From Histoplasma ohiense (Eukaryota; Ascomycota; Eurotiomycetes; Onygenales; Ajellomycetaceae), in NCBI GenBank assembly GCA_017607445.1, contig JAEVHH010000005.1, positions 3,601,001 through 3,665,000 on the forward strand: a stretch of 64,000 nucleotides of DNA, in the 5' to 3' direction. Shown in pieces: positions 11,412-22,505 of the stretch. How positions within the stretch are numbered: position 1 is the stretch's first letter; each line of letters starts with the position of its first letter. A program made the position numbers and the translations under genes. The notes beneath the pieces are model-generated. The model had not been told where the DNA came from and did no database searches. It saw nothing but the letters and a program-made list of their open reading frames with translations.

Positions 11412-11991
11412 AGCAATTAGGGGTTAGTTTCGTGGGGATTCTCCTGAGATATTGTGGTCCACGAATTCATAAACAGAGGAAGTAAAAGAAATTAAAATCA
11501 AGAGGTACATAGAAAGGACAAAAAGACTATTGCCAAAGCTATCGAGCTCTGGAGTCTATCATTCATTCGAAAAACCCAGAAGCCATTGACTACGTCAAGT
11601 CCCCAAGAAGAGAGTACTTAAGTAGTGACTGGAGCGCTTCAACACGAGCTTTGCCATTATATCACCACGAAGAAAGAAAGCAAGAGGCATTCTGGCACCT
11701 TTGCTCCCGTTGATATTTGCCCTGTTGAATATCCACGGGAACAGGGGGTTGTTTTCTCCATTCCATTCGATAATCCGCGCCCCTTTGGCAAGAATGAAAA
11801 TAAGCTATAGGTTCACACGTTCAATCGTAGTGTATCTATTTCCAGTTGAGTGTTAAACCAGTCATATGTCCGACGAAATGTTTGTTATTCATTTTTTCTT
11901 CAATTTTTTTTTTTGGTTAAATATTATTTTTATTTAGACACCCTCCCCAAACACCACCCCTCCCGTTTCATTAAACCCCAAAACCATCCGT
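11412..11991. other. Convergent intergenic region, no gene seen
   Basis: Between two convergent genes (GNAT and eL38). T-rich at about 11890-11940, plausibly 3' UTR. No gene recognised. Confidence 0.5.
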
Positions 11992-12619
11992 CTAGGTGGA
12001 CTTCTTGTTTCCCTTGGAGACATCTGCGATTTTGAGAGCTATATCGCCATTTTGGACACATGTTAGTTCCGGCATTCTCGAAATAGGACCCTCCCATCAA
12101 ATACCAAACACTCCATTGCCCATATGCCTCCCCGCGAGGAACGAAAAAAAAAAAAAAAAAATCAAGAAGGAAGAGTGCCAAAGGCGAAACAGGGACGTAC
12201 AGGGTGGTAGACTCTGCTTGAGCTTGTCTGCCTTGTCGGAATCCTTTAGGACGAGGGTGTAGAGGAATCGTTGGCACCGGACCTTGAACTTGATCTGGGA
12301 AGTCTTGCGGTTGCGCTTGATACGGGCAGCTATATATATGTATTCAAAGCAGGCAAAGATTCACCGAGTCAGCAAATGGACATGAAAAGTTGCATCATTG
12401 GTTCCCGTTTCCAAACACATCTCATCGCATATTTTTTTTTTTTTTTTTTTTCACTCTTTGAAAGGGACACTATCACTGTACACTGTACAATGTCCAGCTT
12501 TGGTCTGCGCGGGATTGAAAATGTCTTTTCTTAGGGGAGGGGAGGGGGGACCGACATGAAGCATCCTTCCGCCGGCAGATCTCGATGAACTGCTTGATAT
12601 CTGAGACTTCGCTAGGCAT
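11992..12619 (-). CDS. RPL38: 60S ribosomal protein eL38
   Basis: Three exons on the minus strand: 12556-12619, 12201-12329, 11992-12038, giving 79 residues. The start MPSEVSDIKQFIEICRRKDA, the core IKRNRKTSQIKFKVRCQRFL and the end DVSKGNKKST are diagnostic of eL38, a small surface protein of the large subunit. Exon joins create SSARIKRN and PPSLKIADV. Donor 1 is the unusual GTCGGT; the other borders are ordinary, with an AACTAAC branch site before exon 3. Length is near the normal 70-80 residues. Intron 1 holds a long A run. Confidence 0.95.
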
Positions 12620-13109
12620 GGTGGGCGGCGTGAATCGGTGAGTGAGGTTGGATATGGGAGATGGAGGTGCGATGGGCAGTCGGTCTCTCAGAGCTTCTTC
12701 AACCCAGTCTGGCCTCTGCTGTTGCTCTGATTGTGCGGTGTAGATTGATAAGGGCTTGTTGTAGCCCTAATGGGGCAAATGGTCCGTGCGCAGATCTTGG
12801 CATTTGAAGATACGCTGATTAGGTAAGGACAACAGGCATCACACTTTGAGGGGATGGAATGGAATGTTTGTCCTTTTGAATAATACTACATATACATGCG
12901 GGAATGAGTGTATGTAGTTGGGCGGTGATAGCAATGCTAAGCTGATATACTTTTGGTGCCTTATGAATATATATGCTATACAAGGAAACAAGGAAATACA
13001 GCAGCCGAGATGCCTACCCCATTAGATAGAGCTTTGAATTCAAAGGTATAGTTAACTAGTACCCAAAACATACTATGAGACGCAATTATACTCCACATGC
13101 TGATTTCTA
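12620..13109. promoter_or_regulatory. Divergent promoter region between eL38 and a small membrane protein gene
   Basis: 490 bp between two divergent start codons must hold both promoters. I see no classical TATA element at a fixed distance from either start, and no other gene. Confidence 0.4.
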
Positions 13110-13600
13110 ATGCTCGATAGAATCTATTCCTTGGTAAATGCAAACATCAAGATAAATCATCCCACGGCTGCTTGGCTGACCGTATTGGCAGGATTCGCCA
13201 GCATTGTCACGGCGGCAGCAGTATGGAGCATCTGGGGTGGCGATATATTTCCCGCAGAATCAGACCCAACAGGAAGTGTGTGTTTTTTTCTTTTTGATGC
13301 CGGATAACTTCACTATATCATCGCCCTTTGCTAATCCATCCCCCCAAGACCCAGAAGACTGGACGACAGAGGAGCTGAGACGGTGGCTGAGTTCGGTATG
13401 CACTGATCCAATTTCGGTTATCATTTCTGCTCTCCATTGCCCCCAAATAAGTCCTGGATGCAGTTTGTATTTTGGTAAAGCTTCTTATCTAACTTATCCA
13501 ATTTTCCTTCGCACAGCGCGGTCTCCTACCCAGTTCGACTACGTCAAGGGATGATCTGGTCGAACGCGTGAAGGCGAATTTGAGACATCCAACGCGATAG
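13110..13600 (+). CDS. Small single-pass membrane protein with a SAP/HeH-like C-terminal helix motif
   Basis: Three exons: 13110-13275, 13349-13395, 13517-13600, giving 98 residues in frame. The N-terminal part reads LVNANIKINHPTAAW and then one hydrophobic segment (LTVLAGFASIVTAAAVWSIW). After DIFPAESDPTG the spliced sequence continues NPEDWTTEELRRWLSS and RGLLPSSTTSRDDLVERVKA. That C-terminal pattern (W-t-eeLrrwL...rGLlp....sRddLveRvk) resembles helix-extension-helix/SAP-like folds found in Ish1-type and LEM-related proteins. Resemblance is by eye. Function unknown; it may be an endomembrane or inner nuclear membrane protein. Confidence 0.75.
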
Positions 13601-13938
13601 TGTTGGTGGTTGAGCCGTATATATACATAGCTTTGTTTTGTTGATTCATTTCCCGTTGGGATTCCACGTCGGCGTTCCATGTTAAATATATATTCCGGTT
13701 CCAGCAGGGTTGTCGGGGTACAACAAGTTCAGGTGGAAAAATTGCCCCTTGATATTTTCCATCGTATCTTCTTCCCCTTCTGTGGTTCCCGTCTTGTATT
13801 CCCTTCGCAACAAACTACACAAAGCCGTCTCGCAGATCAGATAGCCCCGGATCTTGTCGCAGCCACAGCTCGTAAAGTATATAAGCCCGTCGAAATCTGT
13901 AAACCAAGTCATCTCTCCTCCCATCCACACAGCCACAC
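13601..13938. other. Convergent intergenic region, no gene seen
   Basis: Short 3' flanks of two convergent genes. Nothing recognised. Confidence 0.5.
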
Positions 13939-14573
13939 TCACCCAACCAGCCTGAAATTCTGACTCTGTATCAACCAACGTTTCTCCTGCTCCCTCTCTT
14001 TCGGGGCCCCGCCAGCAGCAGCAGCAGAAGCAGCAGCAGCCTGGGCATTCGGTACAAGAACAAACGTCTCACTGAACCTCCGATTCGTCGAATCACCAGG
14101 CTCCACCTCCACCCCAAACCTCACAGACCCATTCACAAGGACCAAAATGGACATGTTCCTCGCTGCTGAAGCAGCAGTTACGGCGGATGATGACGACGCA
14201 GGCAGCGCGGGGTAATTCGTATTGATGATCTGGCAATCGTAGGACTGGATGTCGTAGCGGGTGGGAGGCATTTGGTTCGTGAAGATTTCCTGGACGGAGG
14301 GGCCGTCTGCGACGATGTTACCGTTGAAGAGGAGTTTGGAGAGGACTGGGTTTGGGGCGTAGAAGGAGGCGATGGTGTCTCGGGCGGACTGTAGGGCGGG
14401 GTAGAAAGATTGGACGAAGGCTGTGGTGGCTGTATTTTTTTCGAGGGGGTCAGATGCAGGAAGATGGGTTACGTTGATTCTTTGATTCTTTGTCTTTGGA
14501 GAGGGCAGGGGGTAATTTTGAGAGACGTACCCTCGATGGATATCTTGATGGCATCCTCTGCCGCCTGCGCCAT
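13939..14573 (-). CDS. NTF2-like mRNA export factor (NXT1/p15-type)
   Basis: Two exons: 14531-14573 and 13939-14429, giving 177 residues. The start MAQAAEDAIKIS joins to TTAFVQSFYPALQSARDTI, then FYAPNPVLSKLLFNGNIVA, YDIQSYDCQIINTNYP, RFGVEVEPGD, FSETFVLVPN and a closing WLIQSQNFRLV. This order of segments matches the single-domain NTF2 fold of p15/Nxt1, the partner of the Mex67/TAP mRNA export receptor at the nuclear pore. The related import factor NTF2 is shorter and lacks this N-terminal lead, but cannot be fully excluded by eye. Alanine-rich low-complexity stretches interrupt the last strands. It is head-to-head with the mitochondrial MetRS gene. Confidence 0.8.
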
Positions 14574-14917
14574 TGTGGACGGAAGCGGGTGTGAGTTCGG
14601 TTAGTTGATTTTACACATCGGTGGGAGAGCAGGGGGTAAATAAGAATATTGCAAGCTTCTGATAGGCAGAGGCATCCAGCAGAAATCAAGCCGTAGGCAA
14701 CGAACAGCAAAGTTGACTTGACTTGGAATGGCAATAAAGAATTGAATGTTTCATTCATTTTTTTTTTTTTTTTTTTCCGCGCCGAGGCTGTTTTGTTCCA
14801 TCTCGAAGCTTGGACCAACCAACCAATCAAAACCAACCCCTTGAAGGCCAAAATATTTTCCCCAACCTTTCGAAGTTGCGTATCCTGCAACCTGGCTCAC
14901 AAGGTGCTCAGACAACG
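14574..14917. promoter_or_regulatory. Divergent promoter of the NTF2-like and mitochondrial MetRS genes
   Basis: 344 bp separate the two start codons. A T17 tract at about 14758-14776 may act as a nucleosome-excluding promoter element, as poly(dA:dT) does in fungi; this is inferred. Confidence 0.4.
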
Positions 14918-17456
14918 ATGCTTGAATCTGGGCTGCGCACTGCTTCCAGAGCGGCGAGGTTTGCCAGGGCCCCCGAGCGAATATGGGTATGTTCGCCATG
15001 CCGAAACGCGCTTCTGCGGAAATCGCAATCGCAATCGCAATCGCGCGGCCTCAGCACAGCGCCGTTGCGAGATCCCGACAAGAAGCCATTTTATGTTACC
15101 ACGCCGATATTCTACGTCAATGCCGGTGAGATTGGCCATTTCCCTACTTTTTCTTCTTCTTCTTCTTCTTCTTCTTCTTCTTCTTCTTCTTCTTCCTCCT
15201 CCTCTTCTTTATCTTGTTTACTTCTAACCCACCCCCATTGCGCACAGCTCCCCATGTAGGCCATCTGTATACCATGATACTCGCGGATGTTTTGAAACGG
15301 TGGCAGATTCTGCTTGCGAATACGGACGCGAAGCTCCTTACGGGCACGGACGAGCATGGCTTGAAGGTATGATTGATTGATTGACTGGGTTAGGCACGTG
15401 TATAGCGTATTCTATTTCGAGATACAGGGCTCATTAACAAACGAACGCCTTTATATTTCGGGCGAATAGATTCAACAAGCCGCGGCGGCACTTGGGATGA
15501 CGCCGCAAGCGCTATGCGACCAGAACTGCAAAACGTTCCAGGTATGTGTGATTCGAAGAATTGGGATGGATGGACTGTCATGGCAATTGGGGCGGGCTGA
15601 CGCACAGGATTTGGATTTGAAGAATCTTGCTAGGAAGGGAAATGTGGGCTACGATCACTTTATACGGACGACGGACGCAGAGCACAAGGAGGCGGTGCGA
15701 TACTTTTGGGTATGAGGCGTGCCGCCGCATCAAAATCTCAACGGGATGGAATGGCTATACTGACATCTGGGCAGGACATGCTTAACCACCGGGGCTATAT
15801 TTACACGTCGAAGCACGAAGGATGGTATTCCGTCAGCGACGAGGCGTTCTACCCCCCCTCAGCCGTCCAGCCGACCTTAGACCCGTCCACGGGACGCAAA
15901 ATCATTGTGCGTTTCCCTGACCCTTCTCTATCTATTTCAATTACCATTACTGTTACCGCTACTATGACTATTACTATTCCCTGGCTGACGTTGTATTTCC
16001 CCGCCACAGACGTCTATAGAAACCGGGAAGGAAGTGCAGTGGGCGTCGGAGGAGAACTACCATTTCCGGCTCTCTGCTTTCCAGGAGCCGCTGCTCGAGC
16101 ATTTCAGGAAGAACCCCGACTTCATCACGCCGAGGAACTACATGGACGGCATTGTCAGCGCCGTCACGTCGGGATTGCAAGACCTGTCAATATCGAGACC
16201 CGCCAGCAGGCTGAAGTGGGGGATCCCTGTGCCATACGACGAGTCGCAGGTCATCTACGTCTGGCTGGATGCGCTGGTGAACTACATCACGTATGCGGGA
16301 TATCCGTTCCCGCCCGGCGCGCAGTCGATGTGGCCGGCGGATGTGCACGTGGTTGGGAAAGATATACTCCGGTGAGTGGAATTCCTCGCGAAACCACTTA
16401 TTCACGGAAAGAAAGCACAGTCAATACTCAGGCCTAATCGCCCAAGAAAAGATAACTTCAGAGGTAATTGATGCTAATCGCCCCCTCTCTCCTTTCCCCG
16501 GGAAAAACAGATTCCACTGCATATACTGGCCCGCGTTCCTGATGGCGGTGGGCCTCCCGCTCCCGCGCCGGATCTTGGCACACGGGCACTGGACCATCAA
16601 CCACGAGAAAATGTCCAAGTCCACGGGCAACGTGGTCAACCCGCACTTCGCCATGGAGCGCTTCGGCGTGGACGCGATGCGCTTCTACCTCACGATTGAC
16701 GGCGCGCAAACCTCCGACTCTGACTACGAGAACTCGTATATCGTCGAGAGGTACAAGAAGGGCCTGCAGTGGGGCATTGGGAACCTGGCCAGCCGGCTGC
16801 TGCGGGGGAAGAAGTGGAGCGTACGGGACAGCGTCGTGCTGGCGGCGCAGGGCCGGTTGGCGTGGGAGAAACACCATGAGCTTCTTGAGGCGATGCCGGG
16901 GCGAGTCAAGGCGGAGATGGAACAGCTCGACCCGCGCAGGGCACTGAACAGCATCATGGAGATCATATACCAGGTGAGGAAAGCAAATTCTATTCTCCAT
17001 TTTCTTTCCATTTATTTTATTTTTTTTTTATTTATTTATTTATTTTTTTTTTTTTGCGTGCATCTTCTGGTACAAAAACGGTGTTTAACAAAACAACAAA
17101 CTCCTTCTCTATCCACGCAGACAAACAAATACTTCCACGACATGCAGCCATGGTCCCTCGTGAACTCCCAAACGCAACCCCAAACGCAACCCCAAACGCA
17201 ACCCCAAAACCCCACCCTGAGCAGCGCGCTGTACACCACGGCAGAATCGCTCCGCATCGCGGGGATCCTGCTGCAGCCGTTCATGCCGCACAAGGCGGCC
17301 GAGCTGCTGGACATGCTCGGGGTCGCGCGGGAGGCGGGCAGGCGCAGCTTCGCCGCTGCCAGACTCGGGGCGGACGGTGACTACGGGGTACCGCTGGTGG
17401 ATCTCAAGCAGGGAACGACGGGCACGCTGTTCCCGCCGCTGATAAGCGAGGCGTGA
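14918..17456 (+). CDS. MSM1: Mitochondrial methionyl-tRNA synthetase
   Basis: Eight exons: 14918-15125, 15248-15366, 15470-15541, 15608-15709, 15775-15906, 16010-16371, 16511-16973, 17121-17456, giving 597 residues with all phases matching. It charges mitochondrial tRNA-Met. The N-terminus is Arg/Ser-rich with few acidic residues, fitting a matrix presequence, followed by FYVTTPIFYVNAAPHVGHLY, which carries the HIGH-type motif HVGH. The second class I signature KMSKS is in NHEKMSKSTGNVVNP. LTGTDEHG and VIYVWLDALVNY are further MetRS hallmarks. No zinc-knuckle cysteines are seen, as usual for this subgroup. Exon 8 carries three copies of a 12-nt unit (17169-17204) coding QTQP repeats. Confidence 0.95.
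15147..15207. repeat. (TTC)n microsatellite in MetRS intron 1
   Basis: About 15 TTC triplets followed by TCC/TCT variants inside intron 1, a polypyrimidine tract upstream of the CACAG acceptor. Confidence 0.85.
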
Positions 17457-18357
17457 GTGAATGAGTCGGTGGGTGGGTGAGTGGGTGGCGGTGTTTTTAC
17501 ATGCGAGTCAACCCTGTGCGATGGGCTAGGAGGAGAAGTTGAAGTTGAAGAGGGAGAGGGGGGAGAGGGAGAGAGAGAGAAGCCAGAGTCGAGAATGATG
17601 CCGACAACGATGAGGATCAGCTGAATCAGAATATAATTCTGTATATATACCAATGTAGAATCGAATCATCCATCTCAAGATATACCTATACTTAGAATAA
17701 CTTATGTATGTATGTATGTATTTAACGTCCCAGAGGGGCGCGGGCAACGCCTGCGCATCCGGAGCCTCCCGAAGAGCTCATATGAGGACGTGCTACGCTG
17801 AAGAGGTTGGCCTTCCACAGGGGCATCAAGGTCATTAAGCAGAGTGGTGCGTTCTGCCTTCTCGGCCTCGGTATTCGTCGAAGAGGAAGTGAGGAAGTTA
17901 TTTAACTATTTAGTTACCAGAGTTGGCCATTCTGCAATACCTCCATAAAGTATCTTCTGAGAAAGAATAGATAGAGTGCATCTACCAATATCACACGATA
18001 GGGTAGCCGTTTGTCTGTGAAGCTGACTCAATTCTATATATTAAATAATACAGTGAGCTGTAGGCTGTGGATAGGCATGCTTCAACTTATACTCAGTAGT
18101 TACTTCTCTTCGCTTCTTTTACAGTTGTTTCTTCTCTTTACTTTCTTTCGTATCGCTATCTCTGATTCTCTCATCACTCTCTTCACACTGAATATCGTCA
18201 ATGTTCCTGATATAGGAAGTCAGCTCCGTCTCAGTTCTTCTATAAAATACAAACCCATTTTCTCTTCGTTATTGTATTTTGCATTCCATCTATAGTATGT
18301 ATATATATATAGATATATCCTGGTGTATAATCTGACACATATACAGCCTTCCACCCA

Positions 18358-18405
18358 CCTACACCTACACCTACACCTACACCTACACCTACACCTACAC
18401 CTACA
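18358..18405. repeat. Hexanucleotide tandem repeat (ACACCT)n
   Basis: Seven perfect ACACCT units from 18361 plus partial flanking units. The unit is not the fungal telomere repeat (TTAGGG), so I treat it as a simple minisatellite. Confidence 0.85.
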
Positions 18406-18666
18406 TCCATCTCTATATACGCATCATCTCTCCATCATCTCTCCATCATCTCTCCACCATCTCGGCCGATTCTCCTCTCCCGCAAGATTCCCGCAAGATT
18501 CCCGCCCGGAAAACGCTTTGCCGGGCAGCCAACCGGGCCCGACCAAGCTTCCCGCGGGAAACCACCCAACCCCCGGTCTGGGCCCCGGGTATTGCAGGCG
18601 AACCGTACGGTACGGTTCCGGTTACTGCTGGTGCGGGTAACGTCACGAAGTTCCTAGTGTCCGCTG

Positions 18667-18703
18667 GATGTCTGACCAGATGTCTGACCAGATGTCTGAT
18701 CAG
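18667..18703. repeat. Three copies of a 12-bp unit (ATGTCTGACCAG)
   Basis: Two copies ATGTCTGACCAG then ATGTCTGATCAG, in the leader region of the dehydratase gene. One frame would read MSDQ three times, but it does not join to a gene in frame. Confidence 0.75.
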
Positions 18704-19041
18704 GTACTGACTGGTACTGGGATCCCGTTGCGGCGGATCGGGAAACTCAGCGCCGGAGAGGGCTTTTGGGGGAAGTTATTTAAATACCGGCGACATTCCC
18801 GCGAAGGAGCCAGGTCCGGTCGGGTGCAGGCAGGCTGGAGCGAAGGGCGACAAACACACACACGCGCTTTTGGCATCGCTGCTGGATAGGGATATAGGTA
18901 CAGAGATATCTAGATACCTAGATATATATATATGCCCCTCTATATCTCGCTCTAAATCAACAACCATACCACCCCCCACTTGAAGATACAGATACTTCCT
19001 TGTCGACCGTCCTTGAATCTACATACATACCACTCCGCAGG

Positions 19042-19308
19042 ATGGGCAGCTACGGCGAGCCGCTGCTCGAGGAGATGCACTCCCCGCCGTGGGATCCCAA
19101 GTCGCCGCCGAAGCCATGGACGGAGACGCCGCTGATTGAGTCGGAGCCGCTGTCGAGGCTGGCTGGATGGTGAGCCTGGCTGCATTGCATGGGGCCATCC
19201 CCGGATGTCAATAAATTATGAATATTACTACTAACCCATGACTGCGACAGTCGCATATTCCTCAAACTCGAGAACCTGCAGCCGGGCGGCTCTTTCAAGT
19301 CACGGTTA

Positions 19309-19360
<52 letters not shown>

Positions 19361-20500
19361 ATATATCTCATAATAGCACCCCCTTCCTTATACCCAAACT
19401 GACAACCACACAGTGCCATGGGCAACCTGATCCTCCACCACCTCTCCCGCCCCGCCAACCACAACAAAAACCTCCACTTCTTCATCCCCTCGGGCGGTAA
19501 CGCCGGCATCGCCGCCGTCACCGCCGCCCGCGCCCTCGGCTACCCCTGCACCGTCGTCGTGCCCACCTACACCTCGCCCATGATGCTGCAGCGCCTGCAG
19601 GCCGCCGGCGCCATCACCGTCCCGCACGGCGCCAACATCGACGACGCCGCCGCCCACATGCGCGACGTGCTCATGGCCCAGATGCAGGGCGCCGTCGGCC
19701 CGGATGGCCGTGAGCTCGTCGCCGTCGAACTGCACCCCTTCGACCACGAGGCTATCTGGGAGGGCGTCAGCTCCATGGTCGACGAGCTGGCCGTGCAGCT
19801 GCCACCGGACCTACCGGACCTGGATGCGGGCGCGGGCGCGCGCCCGCGCGCCTTCGCGGCCGACGCCGTCGTGTGCAGCGTCGGCGGCGGCGGGCTGATG
19901 AACGGCATCATGCTGGGGATCGAGCGGCTATTGCGCGGTAGTAGTGCTAGGAGTAGTAACGGCGAGGGCAGCCGCGACGTGCAGATCCTCGCGCTGGAGA
20001 CGCGGGGCGCGGAGTCGCTTGCGAAGGCGGTCGAGAAGCGCGCGCTAGTGTCGTTGCCCGGCGTGTCGTCGCTGGCCACGTCGCTGGCCGCCATGCGCGT
20101 GGCGGAGCGCACGCTGCGCAACGTCCTCTTCCCCCCCGCCGGCATGAGGGTGCGTAACTTTGTGATGGACGATGCGGAGGCGGCGAGGGGCGTGTTGCGC
20201 CTGGTCGATGAGCATCGCTTGCTGGTTGAGCTTGCCTGTGGGGTCTGTGTGGAGGGGGTGGTGGCGGGTGCAAAGCCCGGGGGGGAGGCGAATGGCCATG
20301 CCGATGGCCATGTGAATGGGGGCCCTGTGGGCGGTGGTGGTGGTGGTGCGCTGCCGTCGAGACTTGCGCAGGTCATCCCGGGCTTCGGGCCGGAGACCCG
20401 TGTGGTTGTCGTTGTTTGTGGCGGGAGCAATATTACCCTTGAAGTGGCTGCGGAATATCGAGAGCGGCTTAATAACGGCTGGGGCGCTGAGAGCGGATGA
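19042..20500 (+). CDS. PLP-dependent L-serine/L-threonine dehydratase
   Basis: Three exons: 19042-19169, 19251-19304, 19414-20500, giving 422 residues. Family knowledge: fold-type II PLP enzyme converting serine or threonine to pyruvate or 2-oxobutyrate plus ammonia. After PWTETPLIESEPLSRL comes LKLENLQPGGSFKSR, whose Lys is the PLP Schiff-base residue. IPSGGNAGIAA is the substrate/phosphate loop and VGGGGLMNG the glycine-rich PLP phosphate loop. A yeast Cha1-like catabolic serine dehydratase is the nearest described type; cysteine or threonine synthase is less likely given PGGSFK and the length. GC-rich third positions. Two low-complexity inserts occur: Ser/Arg/Gly near residue 236 and a Gly/His/Asn stretch near residue 350. 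Confidence 0.9.
19314..19356. repeat. (CT)n microsatellite in dehydratase intron 2
   Basis: About 21 CT dinucleotides directly after the GTTAGT donor of intron 2. Confidence 0.9.
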
Positions 20501-20843
20501 AAGGGTTTCTTTCTTTCTTTCTTTCTTTCTTTGTGCGTTTTTCATATAAAGGTATTGTGCAAACAACCTTGCGGGACTGGGTGTTGGGAGCAAGTTAGAC
20601 ATGGGCGTATTTCTCTTTTTCTTTTCTTTTCTCATTCAAAGACATTAATGTAATGAATCTTTCTTGCGTGGGATGTCCCAAAAAAAAAAAAAAAAGGATG
20701 ATAGAAAAGATGTTATGGCATCTGATGTTAATAAACAAAACAGTACATTTCATTATTTTTCATGTTCTGGACTTCCTTTTCATAAAGTTATCATTCTTGT
20801 TCGCATACTGTAGTGTCATCTCTTACTCTGAGTAACTTGTTTC

Positions 20844-20881
<38 letters not shown>

Positions 20882-20976
20882 AACCAACAACAACAACGAC
20901 AACAACATGCCCTTCCCGGACACTTCCGGATCCATGCTGAGCTCCTGACTCGTTTTCGCATATCGAAACAAACTTC
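20501..20976. other. Convergent intergenic region with (CTTT)n and an A36 homopolymer
   Basis: CTTT units lie at about 20508-20532 just after the dehydratase stop, an A run at 20680-20695, and an uninterrupted A36 at 20845-20880 that continues as CAA/CAAC repeats. On the minus strand the latter is poly(T) just downstream of RAM2. No gene. Confidence 0.7.
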
Positions 20977-21475
20977 TTAGGCCACCGCAACGGACTCCCC
21001 ATCAAGCATCCGAAGGCGATACGCCCAGTAATTACTGCGGATCGGGTCATACTTATCCTTCAGCAGCGTAAGCATCCTAGCTGCCTCGGCCTTCTTCTTC
21101 TTCTTCTTCTTCTCCTTCTTCTCTTCCTCCGCGTCCCTTTCCTCCTCCTCCTCCTCCTCCTCCTCCTCCTCCTCCGCCTCCTGGGCATATACATCCGCCA
21201 ACCACTCTAGGGCCAAACTACTCTTAACCCGCCACGCAGCAACAGCCCCATCGCCCTCCTCCGCCACCTCCTCCTCGAAAACAAACTTGGCCGAAAACCC
21301 CTTAAGCTCCGCTAACGGCCTCCCCGCAGTCCGAAGAACACCCCGCGCGTAGGCCCAGGGACTCCTGTTCTCGGGCGCGAGGAGGATTTTGGCCTTCGCA
21401 TACGCAAGCTCGGCATCGATGAGCTCTTCGTCCACGACGACGAGGCTTCCCTTGTTGTGGCAGCTGTGCCGTTCA

Positions 21476-21512
<37 letters not shown>

Positions 21513-22505
21513 CGCCGAGCGGCATGCCACTATCGACGGCGCTGCGCGGGCCGAATTTCAGCGTCCACCGGTGGTTCCAGGCGGAGTTGTTGCGGACGTC
21601 TTGGTCGATGAGTGCTTCGACGTCGGCCAGTTCCTGCGGGTGGTCCCAGAGCTTGAAGTGGCGGACCAGCCAGTGGCGGTAGGTCCAGACGTGGTAGTTT
21701 TTGGAGTCGAGCGCGAGCATCTGCATGAGGAATTGCTGTTCGTTGGCTGGGAGGGTTGGGAATGATTGGGAGTTGGACATGATGAGTTGGCGGTGGTGCC
21801 TGGTATGTCCAAATTAGTGGGTGGTTATTTACCGATTGAAGAGAGCTGTGAAAAACTAGCTTGTTTATGGGGTTTTCCCCGCCCCCCTCACTTACCATAT
21901 TTGATAATTCTTCAAATACTGCAATGCGAGTTTATTAACCCATGCAAGCTCCTCGTTGAGATCCTTCTTCAATGCCTCGAGAATCTTAGCTCTGTATAGC
22001 CTGGATTAAAAGGAAGGCAGAGGGAACGGATATCCCAAATCCCATCAGTAAGTAGTACCCTGTCAAATCGAACTCCCATAACTGCAATTAAATAAATACT
22101 ATACAAACCCACACCATGGATGTTTTGGCAACCCTCAGAAAACCATCCTACTGTAATCGAGGCAGGAAAAGTGGTGGAGGCTGCCAACGCTTTTTTTGGA
22201 TTGGGGAAGTAAATACATGTAGATAAGACTCACCAAACCGTATAATGCGCCGGATTCATCAAGATCACATCCCCCGTCAGCTCCAGCGCGCGCTCTGACA
22301 TTTCATTTTCCGCCATAACAGCCCGTAGGTACGAGGTTGCCTCTTCGTACTCGGGCGCGTAGGCGATTGTGGCGAGCGGGTACGTCCCATTTCCACTCGC
22401 GCTTTCTTGTTGCTGCCCTGTGCCGTCATTGTCGTAGTAAGTTGAACCATCGTCGAGCGGGATAGGGGTTATGGAGGCCCAGGCTGGGGTGGAATATTTG
22501 CTCAT
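20977..22505 (-). CDS. RAM2: Protein farnesyltransferase/geranylgeranyltransferase I alpha subunit
   Basis: Three exons: 22234-22505, 21896-22000, 20977-21799, giving 399 residues. This is the alpha subunit shared by FTase and GGTase-I, which prenylate CaaX proteins such as Ras and Rho. Prenyltransferase alpha (PPTA) repeats are visible: NPAHYTVWLYRAKIL, YQIWHHRQLIM, NYHVWTYRHWLV, NSAWNHRWTL and RSPWAYARGVL, with a final SNYWAYR. Start chosen at MSKYSTP rather than a further in-frame ATG 51 nt upstream, by analogy with the family. It is longer than the usual about 350 owing to a D12 run (coding triplets near 21474-21512) and an E-rich then K-rich run (near 21105-21180). The final TAA is close to the last repeat, as expected. 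Confidence 0.93.

Larger units (their letters stand above)
17457..19041. other. Long intergenic region with simple repeats, no gene seen
   Basis: Holds the MSM1 3' flank and a long leader/promoter of the dehydratase gene. It contains CT/GA-rich stretches (17541-17580), TATG and TA repeats, and two short tandem arrays listed separately. No convincing coding frame. Confidence 0.55.

Noticed and set aside
18358..18405. Possible interstitial telomere repeat
   Set aside because: The unit ACACCT is not TTAGGG/CCCTAA, and no degenerate telomere copies surround it.
19567..20430. Minus-strand 287-codon frame over the dehydratase
   Set aside because: Antisense shadow in GC-rich codons; Ser/Pro/Thr-rich with no family features.
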